From NCBI RefSeq assembly GCF_008974265.1, contig NZ_BKZW01000002.1:1302001-1366000 (forward strand): DNA of 64,000 nucleotides. The letters run 5' to 3'. Under the pieces are notes generated by a model, which was not told the DNA's origin, made no database searches, and worked only from the letters and a program-made list of their open reading frames with translations. Both the position numbers and the translations under genes were made by a program. Positions 57,379 to 64,000 of the stretch are shown piece by piece. Source of the stretch: Dictyobacter vulcani (GTDB taxonomy: Bacteria; Chloroflexota; Ktedonobacteria; Ktedonobacterales; Ktedonobacteraceae). How positions within the stretch are numbered: position 1 is the first letter of the stretch; each line of letters begins with the position of its first letter.

Positions 57379-58938
57379 ATGGAAGCGAATGCGAATATTT
57401 CGCCCGCATCTCAAAGTGCACCCGATCCTGGCTACAAATGGCGTGTTCTGGCGACTGTCGTGACAGGACTCTTCATGGTGGTGCTGGATTCAACCGTGAT
57501 CAATGTGGCCTTAAAGGCTTTGCAGCAGCACTACTCGGTTTCAACCAGTGAGTCCCAGTGGGTGATCAGCCTGTATACGCTGGCGCTGGGTATTGCCACC
57601 CCATTATCGGGATTCCTGGGTGATCGTTTTGGCATCAAACGCATCTATCTGAGCGGACTGGTCCTGTTCGTGGTGGGATCCGTGTTGTGTGGTCTGGCAC
57701 CCTCATTGACGTTCTTGATCGCGGCGCGTGCCATCCAGGGTATCGGTGGTGGTATTTCTTTGCCGCTGGGTACAGCCCTGCTCTTCCGGGCTTTCCCGCC
57801 CCGTGAGCGTGGAGCCGCCTTTGGTATTTTCGGCATTGTCCTGGTCTTTGCCCCGGCGATTGGTCCCTTGCTTGGTGGCTGGCTGGTCGACCAGAATCTG
57901 CTTTCCTGGATCTTCTACTTAAATATTCCTATCGGCATCATCGGCCTGACCATCGGTATGCTCTCGCTGCGCGAAGCACCCGGCTCAGCCAAAGTCAAAG
58001 CAGACGTCCCTGGTATCATCCTTTCCGCGCTCGGCTTTGGCGCCATCCTTTTTGCCACCTCGATTGCGGGCGAGCAAGGTACTGGTTGGACTGATCCACG
58101 GGTAATTAGTGGTTTTGTGGTTGGTGTGGTGGCCCTGGCCCTGTTTACGATCGTTGAGTTACGTGCCACAGAGCCTCTGCTGGATCTGCGTTTGTATGGT
58201 ATTCCCAGCTTCGCGATCGCGAACGTAGCGGTTATGGTTGGTATAGTAGCCCTCTTCGGCGCTGAATTCCTGCTGCCCCTTTACCTGCAGATCCTGCGCG
58301 GCCAGACCGCCTTCCAGGCTGGCTTAATCTTGTTGCCGCTGGCTATTGCCTCGGCCTTCTCAAGCTTCATCAGTGGACGCATCACCGACCGCATCGGTCC
58401 ACGCGTGCCGATCGTGCTTGGCTTTATCCTGATCGCCTACAACACCTATCAGCTCTCACAGATCCAGATGGATACCAGCATCAACTTCATCATCTTCCTG
58501 CTGGTGTTGCGTGGTATCGCGGTTGGCCTGATCATTCAGAACAGCCAGGTTGCTGCGTTGCTGGATGTGCCGATGGGCCGTCTAAATCGTGCCACCCCAC
58601 TGGTACAGGCCACGCGACAAACCATGCAATCGATTGGTGTCGCCGTCCTGGCAACCATTTTGACCAGCGCCATCACGATCAGTATGCCGAAGAACGTCCA
58701 GGCGGGCGCGGATCTCACGAAAGTGCCACCCCCTGTCCGTGCAGCGATCCTGAACGATATTCATCAGTTCCAGGCCCAGTACATCACCGGACTCGAACAC
58801 GCCTACCTGGCCACCTTTGCCATCGCGGTCGTTGCCACCTTGCTTTCCCTCTTCCTGCCGGGCTGGCCGGGCAAATATGAATCTGGCAAGAAAAGCGCGC
58901 CAGTTCCAGCGGAAAAGCAAGCCGCTGAAATGGCCTGA
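57379..58938 (+). CDS. MFS multidrug exporter, DHA2 (EmrB/QacA) family
   Basis: 519 residues with 14 predicted helices. Motifs: VVLDSTVINVALKAL (DHA2 motif D1), SGFLGDRFGIKRIYL (motif A), ARAIQGIGGGISLPLG (motif C-like) and PAIGPLLGGWLVD. It would expel lipophilic drugs by proton exchange. Start ATG 57379 follows ATAAGGAGTGAGTAG. Palindromes at 57175 and 57354 suggest repression by an unlinked regulator. It is convergent with the P450 gene, with an expanded repeat between. Confidence 0.88.
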   Translation: MEANANISPASQSAPDPGYKWRVLATVVTGLFMVVLDSTVINVALKALQQHYSVSTSESQWVISLYTLALGIATPLSGFLGDRFGIKRIYLSGLVLFVVGSVLCGLAPSLTFLIAARAIQGIGGGISLPLGTALLFRAFPPRERGAAFGIFGIVLVFAPAIGPLLGGWLVDQNLLSWIFYLNIPIGIIGLTIGMLSLREAPGSAKVKADVPGIILSALGFGAILFATSIAGEQGTGWTDPRVISGFVVGVVALALFTIVELRATEPLLDLRLYGIPSFAIANVAVMVGIVALFGAEFLLPLYLQILRGQTAFQAGLILLPLAIASAFSSFISGRITDRIGPRVPIVLGFILIAYNTYQLSQIQMDTSINFIIFLLVLRGIAVGLIIQNSQVAALLDVPMGRLNRATPLVQATRQTMQSIGVAVLATILTSAITISMPKNVQAGADLTKVPPPVRAAILNDIHQFQAQYITGLEHAYLATFAIAVVATLLSLFLPGWPGKYESGKKSAPVPAEKQAAEMA

Positions 58939-58950
58939 TCTTTCAAACCC

Positions 58951-59144
58951 GTAGGTTCGACCCTTGAGGTCGATTGGTTTCTATCACCCTGGCCTGGTTC
59001 TGCATCACGTGATCGTAGTGCATGTTAGCGCGGGCAACCAATCGGCCGCGAGGGCAACCAATCGGCCGCGAGGGCAACCAATCGGCCGCGCGGGCAACCA
59101 ATCGGCCGCGAGGGCAACCAATCGGCCGCGAGGGCCGAACCTAC
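58951..59144. repeat. GTAG hairpin pair with five tandem 20-base units
   Basis: The left arm is GTAGGTTCGACC (58951-58977). The right side has five 20-base units (59034-59133; the CCA at 59038, 59058, 59078, 59098 and 59118 marks the period) built on GCAACCAATCGGCCGCGAGG, then the terminal GGCCGAACCTAC. It fills the gap between the convergent MFS and P450 genes. Confidence 0.85.
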
Positions 59145-59157
59145 TTTCCAGGGAGCT

Positions 59158-60516
59158 TCAGACAGGAATGATGGTGTTATTCTCTTCAAGCCGCATCGGC
59201 ATCCCATACTTAGGACGCAGCGTGACCAGTGGTTGGAAGACAATGTGTGCTCGTGGTTTTAGTTGTGGTACATAGCTTTGCAGGATGGTTGCCAGCAGGA
59301 GTTTGGTTTCGAGTTGCGCGAAGGTCATACCAATACAGATCCTGGGACCCAGGCCAAATGGAAAATAAGCTCCCTGCGGAATACTCTGTGCATTACGCTT
59401 ATCCCAGCGCTCCGGCCGGAAGTTTTCTGGATCACCCCAGACATCAGGCAGATTGTGCAGGACCCACTGGCTCAGGATCGTGATTGTGCCGGCGGGAATC
59501 CGTTGTCCATCCAGTTCAAAATCCTCGCGGGCCATGCGGGCCTGTCGCCATGCGGGCGGATAGAAGCGCCAGGATTCATTGATCACGCCCTCTAAATAGG
59601 GCATGTTGGGCAGATCCTCCAGCGTTGGCACGCGTCCGGCCAGTACTGTCTGGATCTCGGCGAGGAGTTTGGCCCGGACATGTGGATGTTGTGAGAGCAG
59701 ATAGAAGGTCCAGGAGAGCGTGTTCTGGGCGGTCTCATGGCCCGCAGCCACAAAGGTCAATATATGATCATGGATCTGCGTATCGGTCATGGATTCCGGC
59801 TCATGTTTCTGGGCCTGGAGAAGCATCGAGAGCACATCACCTGTATCACTATCGCTCTCGCGGCGTTGTTTGATCAAATTATAAATAAACGTGTCGATTG
59901 TGCGTGAGCCTTCTTCGCGGGCGCGCTCCGTGGCCAGAGGAAAATTGATACGGCTCGTAATCACTGAGCGTCGTGGAGGACTACTGATGACCGCATCAAA
60001 GGCATGGCCTAGCTGCTTTGTCTGCTTGATAGAATCCACGTTGAAGAGTGTTTTGGTAATAATACGCAAGGTTAAGGCCTGCATCTCGCTGGCCATATTC
60101 ACCACTGAGCCAGGACGCCAGGACGCGATGGTTTCCTGTGCGTAGCGGGTCATGGTGCTGGCATAGCTATCGACACGCAGTTTATGAAAGGCCGGCTGGA
60201 CCAGGCGGCGCTGCTGACGATGGTGATCCCCATCAATAGTGAGCAGTCCTTCGCCCAGAAAAAGCTTTAAGCCAGTATCGTTGGCATTGCCCGGCTTGAC
60301 AAAATTACGTGGATTTTCGGTTAAAAAATAGCGGATATGTTCGGGTCGAAAGCAAAAGAGCACTGGTTGTTTGCCGACATAGACGGTCGCCATCCGACCA
60401 TAGTGTTGCTCTAATTCTCTAAAAAAGCGCAAGGGACGGTACTGAAAATCGAGCAAGCTGCCAATGACAGGGAGGCCCTTTGGACCTGCTGGTAGTGTGA
60501 CTGGAGTGCTGGCCAT
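59158..60516 (-). CDS. Cytochrome P450
   Basis: A 452-residue haem monooxygenase. ATG 60516 (MASTPVTLPAGPKGLPVIGS, GGAGAAC upstream) is preferred; the frame to 60567 adds 17 residues. Motifs: I-helix oxygen site FVAAGHETAQNT, ExxR in INESWRFYPP, PERW, and the haem loop FPFGLGPRICIG with the Cys ligand about 394. The proline-rich N-terminus without a membrane helix suggests a soluble CYP102/CYP4-like or fatty-acid/terpene-type enzyme. Redox partner genes are not in the window. The SDR gene upstream on the same strand could act in the same pathway. Confidence 0.9.
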   Translation of the reverse strand: MASTPVTLPAGPKGLPVIGSLLDFQYRPLRFFRELEQHYGRMATVYVGKQPVLFCFRPEHIRYFLTENPRNFVKPGNANDTGLKLFLGEGLLTIDGDHHRQQRRLVQPAFHKLRVDSYASTMTRYAQETIASWRPGSVVNMASEMQALTLRIITKTLFNVDSIKQTKQLGHAFDAVISSPPRRSVITSRINFPLATERAREEGSRTIDTFIYNLIKQRRESDSDTGDVLSMLLQAQKHEPESMTDTQIHDHILTFVAAGHETAQNTLSWTFYLLSQHPHVRAKLLAEIQTVLAGRVPTLEDLPNMPYLEGVINESWRFYPPAWRQARMAREDFELDGQRIPAGTITILSQWVLHNLPDVWGDPENFRPERWDKRNAQSIPQGAYFPFGLGPRICIGMTFAQLETKLLLATILQSYVPQLKPRAHIVFQPLVTLRPKYGMPMRLEENNTIIPV

Positions 60517-60621
60517 GGTTTTGTTCTCCAATAGAAATAAGGGATAGAGTTTCTCGTGATGATACAACTGTCCTCTATTATAACTCTACGAATAGTAGCT
60601 GGAGGATGTTGTATGAACAGC

Positions 60622-60657
60622 AAACAGCATCCCGGCTCATTCATAGGATGCTGTTTT
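60622..60657. terminator. Hairpin between the SDR and P450 genes
   Basis: AAACAGCATCC, 13 bases, GGATGCTGTTT. It probably ends the SDR transcript on the minus strand, though the T-run there is short. Confidence 0.5.
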
Positions 60658-60681
60658 ACTGGTGTTGTATGTTTCTGGAAA

Positions 60682-61413
60682 TTAGTGGGCCTGGAAGCCA
60701 CCATCGACGGGTAGGGTCACGCCGTGGATCATATCGGCACCCGAGCTCAGCAGATAGGCGACCGCATGGGCCACATCCATTGGCTTGGCGAAGCGTCCGA
60801 GTGGAATGCGGGCCTTCATCGGTCCACTTTTAGCGGGATCGCGCCAGGCCATCTCACCCATCGGAGTCATCGTGATAGTAGGATTGACTGCATTGACCCG
60901 GATCTGAAAAGGCCCAAGTTCCAGCGCCATCACACGCGTTAACTGGTCCAGCGCGCCTTTGGAGGCGCAGTAGGCCGTATGGTCGTTTACTGCCAGACTG
61001 GAGGATTGTGAAGAGATATTAACGATCGAGCCGCCATAGCCACGCTGGATCATGCCCTGAGCAATAATTTGTGAGACCACCATGACAGCTCGTACATTGA
61101 CCGCCATCGTGGCATCAAAGTCCTCAACCGTCGTCTTCAGAAAGGATTGTGGAATGGAGATGCCGGCATTATTGACCAGCAGATTAATCTTGCCCGCCTT
61201 GCGGGCCGCCTCTTTAGCTTGCTGAACATCACTGAGATCCGCTACAATCACCTCGCCGTGAAGCTCATGTGCCAGCAATGCCAGATCTTCCTCTGAGCGG
61301 CTCACCGCCACTACATAGGCTCCTAATTGTGACAACAAGAGAGCAATCTCGCGGCCAATGCCCTTACCCGCACCGGTAACCAGGGCGCGCTGGCCGTCAA
61401 AACGAATATTCAT
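60682..61413 (-). CDS. Short-chain dehydrogenase/reductase
   Basis: A 243-residue classical SDR using NADP(H), closest in style to L-xylulose/carbonyl reductase. Cofactor motif VTGAGKGIGREIA, Arg in VAVSRSEED (NADP preference), INLLVNNAGIS, catalytic Ser region NISSQSS and YCASK, and the C-terminal HGVTLPVDGGFQ. Together with the P450 downstream it may modify a small metabolite. The substrate is unknown. Confidence 0.88.
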   Translation of the reverse strand: MNIRFDGQRALVTGAGKGIGREIALLLSQLGAYVVAVSRSEEDLALLAHELHGEVIVADLSDVQQAKEAARKAGKINLLVNNAGISIPQSFLKTTVEDFDATMAVNVRAVMVVSQIIAQGMIQRGYGGSIVNISSQSSSLAVNDHTAYCASKGALDQLTRVMALELGPFQIRVNAVNPTITMTPMGEMAWRDPAKSGPMKARIPLGRFAKPMDVAHAVAYLLSSGADMIHGVTLPVDGGFQAH

Positions 61414-61610
61414 GTTGTATTTGCCCCTACTTCCTGTAGTAAAGAATAATCAAACTTCTCTGTTTGAGAGTATCAACTTTGATAAAATGTGCCGCTACGT
61501 TGGTTTTTTCTCCAATCTTCCACCTGCATATGAACCATGCCCTGGCACTAATCTCTCTCCCTTATCTTATCTCAATAGCAGGGTTTTTACCAGGGAGTAT
61601 AAAGCAACAT

Positions 61611-61651
61611 AAAAAAAAACAGAATAACCCATGATGTTATGGGTTATTCTG
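61611..61651 (-). terminator. Intrinsic terminator of the YggT-family gene
   Basis: On the minus strand: CAGAATAACCCAT, six bases, ATGGGTTATTCTG, then nine T. Confidence 0.85.
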
Positions 61652-61673
61652 CAAGCGTTTCGGTGATCAAGGA

Positions 61674-62231
61674 TTATAAACGTTTGCGACGACGCGTGGT
61701 GGTGGTTTCACTGCGGCCGGGAACGTTGGGAAAGAAGATCACGCGTACCAGTGAGACGATACCCCAACCGATCAAGGCGTAGATCAACATGGCCAGAATG
61801 GTTGAAATTTCAAAGACACCGGTGTTTCCAATCGTTTGATCATTGAAAATACCATTAAAGATTGACACAAATGGATGGCTGAGATTATAGAGGAAGCTGA
61901 TAAACGGGCTAATCTCGTTGGCACCAAACAGGCGGAATATAAAACGTAGGCCCAGGATCACTTCGAGCACACCCAGCAAAAAGTAAATGACCGAAGTCAT
62001 CCAATAGCGCGCATTCGCCATATCTATCGCGTTATTCTGATAGACATCTTTACGCTTCTCGACACGATTGCCCGCTGGATCCTGATACTGCTGGCGCTGG
62101 CTTTGCACATAGTTGCCGCCCTGCTGAACATTCTGCTCCGTCACATCATTGTACTCTTGATAGGGATATCCCCCACCCTGCTGATTGGGATATTGTGGAT
62201 CGTTGTTGTATGAATTCCGTTGATTTGGCAT
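61674..62231 (-). CDS. YggT-family membrane protein with disordered N-terminus
   Basis: 185 residues from ATG 62231 (AAAGGAGGT, six bases upstream). The first 65 residues are Asn/Gln/Tyr-rich and disordered (NSYNNDPQYPNQQGGGYPYQ). Three hydrophobic segments follow: VIYFLLGVLEVILGLRFIFRLF, a middle part around SFLYNLSHPFVSIF, and ILAMLIYALIGWGIVSLVRVIF, with the YggT-type FRLFGAN and HPF motifs. The end is a basic tail (TTTTRRRKRL). The role is unknown; YggT relatives are linked to membrane organisation. Confidence 0.75.
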   Translation of the reverse strand: MPNQRNSYNNDPQYPNQQGGGYPYQEYNDVTEQNVQQGGNYVQSQRQQYQDPAGNRVEKRKDVYQNNAIDMANARYWMTSVIYFLLGVLEVILGLRFIFRLFGANEISPFISFLYNLSHPFVSIFNGIFNDQTIGNTGVFEISTILAMLIYALIGWGIVSLVRVIFFPNVPGRSETTTTRRRKRL

Positions 62232-62386
62232 TAAAAGACCTCCTTTGTCCATTACACTGACAAGACTGCCCGTATCATACCATTTATAATCGTGTAGGCG
62301 AAGTTACTGGTATGCCAGGGTTATGGATAAAAGCAAATAGATAATAAAAAAAGCTCTTTTATTACACGTATCAAGTCAACAGAAAG

Positions 62387-62455
62387 TAGCGGCAGCGCTG
62401 CCGGTACGACAGGTCTCCCTAACCGAAAAGTATCGGGCTCAAGACCTGCCGTTAC
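62387..62455. repeat. Degenerate repeat remnant
   Basis: GTAGCGGCAG at the left and CTGCCGTTAC at the right enclose GACAGGTCT...AGACCTG and a TAACCGAAAAGTATCGGG stretch that resembles a miniature-element end. It is probably a heavily deleted insertion. The rest of the 400-base gap before 62632 shows nothing else. Confidence 0.45.
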
Positions 62456-62631
62456 AATGAAACATTTTTAGAATCTGTATTCATAATGGTCCTGTATACC
62501 GTACTAAATAAGATGAAGTTTTTGCGGTATTCATCCATGAAAACTTTGCACTTATTGGTAGTAGATTTTGATCGCTACACCGGTTGAATGTACATCTGTA
62601 ATAGTCGCCTTAAAAAGAAAGGGATTCCTCA

Positions 62632-63656
62632 ATGACAGTAGTCACCGATTGGGGTACAGCTATTATGAGTTCATTTGCCAACGCTGTGAATTTAATCCTC
62701 GCGTTTATTCCACGGCTGCTTGGCTTTGCTATTATCTTAATTGTTGGTTTATTGCTGGCATCTGCGATCAGCAAAGGGTTGACCCTCTTGCTGCGCAAAG
62801 TTGGCTTTGATCGCCTCGGTCAGCGCATTGGTTTACAGCGCTTCGAGCAAAACATGAATATCAGTATGGATGCCGCTGGCCTGCTAGGGCGTCTGGTTTA
62901 CTGGTTTATCGTGTTGATCTTCCTGGTAGCAGCGGCCGACGCCCTGGGTGTTCCAGCAGTTAGCAATGTTTTGAGTAGCATTGTTAGCTTCCTGCCAAAT
63001 GTGTTTGTGGCTATTCTGGTACTCTTCCTGGGTACGCTGCTGGCTACATTCGTGGCAGACATCGTGCGAGGTATGACCGCCTCCGCTAATGTTGGCAATC
63101 CTAATGTCTTTTCGGCGATTGCCCGTTACCTGATCGTAGGCTTCTCCGTTTTGATCGCCCTGGAGCAACTCAATATCGCTCCCGCTCTGATCAACGAGTT
63201 ATTCGGAGCCATCGTTGCTGGTGGTGCGCTGGCCTTTGGTCTGGCTTTCGGCCTGGGTGGTCGTGACGCTGCACAGCGTTTACTTGCTCGCAGTGAAGGA
63301 ACCGTCAGTGCATTTAGCACCGCAGCCGCTGAGGGTAAGCTGAAAACCAATATCAGCCAGCCAGCCAATCCTGCTAACGATCCTTATGCACAGGGACAGG
63401 TTCCCGCCTATGATGCACGGACCCAGCAGGTTCCAAACAACTACAATGCACCGGTTCAACAGCAGGCCCTGCTTATAATCCACCAGCCCAGCAGCAGGCT
63501 CCTGTCTACAATGCACCGGTTCAGCAGCAGGATCCTACCTATCGACCACAGCAGCAGGCCCCTGCACAGCAGCCACCATACGAGCCTCCTACGCAGCGGA
63601 TTTCACAAAATGATCCACAGCGCCAGGTACCACCGTATGAGAATACACAGGGCTAA
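62632..63656 (+). CDS. Mechanosensitive-channel-like TM-helix protein (reads with one single-base gap)
   Basis: A 341-residue membrane protein of the conserved TM-helix/CmpX type related to small mechanosensitive channels. About four helices: LLGFAIILIVGLLLASAI, LVYWFIVLIFLVAAADAL, NVFVAILVLFLGTLLATFV and YLIVGFSVLIALEQL. A Gly/Ala-rich segment AIVAGGALAFGLAFGLGG is typical of the pore-lining part. The C-terminal 90 residues are Gln/Pro/Tyr-rich repeats (YNAPVQQQAP). The frame breaks at 63467-63469 (CCC for expected CCCC). Without repair the end reads as a basic non-repetitive tail to 63672. With repair the repeats continue to a stop at 63654-63656. Confidence 0.8.
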
Positions 63657-63688
63657 CTATCAACCTGTATAAGTTTTTATCAAGCCAG

Positions 63689-63728
63689 AAAAGGACATCG
63701 GGTATAATCCTACCTGATGTCCTTTTTT
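63689..63728 (+). terminator. Intrinsic terminator after the channel gene
   Basis: AAAAGGACATC, loop, GATGTCCTTTT and further T, 33 bases after the repaired stop. Confidence 0.85.
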
Positions 63729-63833
63729 ATATTGCTTATATCGCTGGTGAAAGGCAAAGGCTATGCACCATTTTAATAATTCAGCAGTGATTAAAGCGTG
63801 GTCCGCGATGCCTGAAGATAATAACACTCCTGT

Positions 63834-64000
63834 TCATTCTCCCTGTACAAGCTGTTTACGCATAAATATGATCAGGGCAGCGCCGATGAGGAGCCAGACG
63901 CCGACTACGATCGGGACAAAGCTGAGCGGCGCTGGCCCTGGTGCGATGAACGCGGCTACAAAGATTGCGGCCATCAAGATGGTACTGACGATGGGCATAA
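63834..64000 (-). CDS. C-terminal end of a membrane protein, runs off the window edge
   Basis: The minus strand is open from the edge to TGA 63834-63836. The visible 55 residues hold two hydrophobic helices (STILMAAIFVAAFIAP, then FVPIVVGVWLLIGAALIIFM) and end RKQLVQGE. This arrangement resembles the last helices of amino acid permeases (APC family), but the family cannot be fixed from this piece. The gene continues beyond 64000. Confidence 0.5.
   Translation of the reverse strand, partial: MPIVSTILMAAIFVAAFIAPGPAPLSFVPIVVGVWLLIGAALIIFMRKQLVQGE

Noticed and set aside
59034..59133. Possible CRISPR array
   Set aside because: The 20-base units are directly adjacent with no spacers and derive from one arm of a GTAG hairpin pair. 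There are no cas genes.

Overview
The window looks like a Ktedonobacteria-type (Chloroflexota) chromosome. This is judged from the protein style: large PAS/GAF hybrid kinases, a FIST sensor, F420-linked oxidoreductases, a cytochrome P450, a WD-like 'HWNGKSW' propeller, and very many small repeats and insertion elements. G+C is moderate and genes lie on both strands. No rRNA or tRNA was seen.

Layout. 1-4.7 kb: the start of an unknown gene, then a double hybrid sensor kinase and its response regulator. 4.7-7.1 kb: the remains of an integrative element (a plasmid-type polymerase-like protein and a tyrosine recombinase without its end). 7.9-10.9 kb: a hypothetical gene, then a GAF-like gene overlapping a FIST gene. 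11-19.5 kb: a secreted propeller, a truncated haemoglobin, a large glycoside hydrolase with an ABC permease fragment and a LacI regulator, and a TetR regulator. 19.6-21.8 kb: an IS110 element inside a miniature transposable element. 21.8-41.7 kb: one minus-strand defence operon. 42.3-46 kb: repeats, two pyridoxamine-oxidase-fold proteins, a luciferase-like oxidoreductase and a candidate small RNA. 46-51.4 kb: an MFS exporter with a candidate attenuator leader, then copper handling (two CsoR repressors, CopA, CopZ). 51.5-64 kb: two methyltransferases, HxlR, SHOCT, an HTH-GAF regulator, two MFS transporters, a P450, an SDR, a YggT protein, a mechanosensitive-type channel and the end of a membrane protein.

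The main system is the defence operon. Transcribed from 41.7 down to 21.8 kb it reads drmD, drmMI, a RelE/ParE-UvrD fusion helicase, drmA, drmB, an McrB-like AAA+ ATPase and an McrC-like nuclease. This is class 1 DISARM without drmC, with an extra SF1 helicase in the middle and a modification-dependent McrBC-type module at the end. The sequence-recognising part of drmMI and the N-terminal part of mcrB are much more AT-rich than their flanks, as expected if specificity modules were exchanged.

Two families of GTAG-initiated hairpins (REP-like) sit at gene ends and in several cases supply the stop codon of the neighbouring gene. One family is the exact target of miniature elements that duplicate the nine bases between its CAG and CTG half-sites.

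Many genes carry apparent single-base losses in G or C runs (16 sites in 12 genes). Adding one base at each site restores one full-length family protein and a length divisible by three. This points to base-calling errors rather than mass gene decay, so these genes are annotated here as whole genes.
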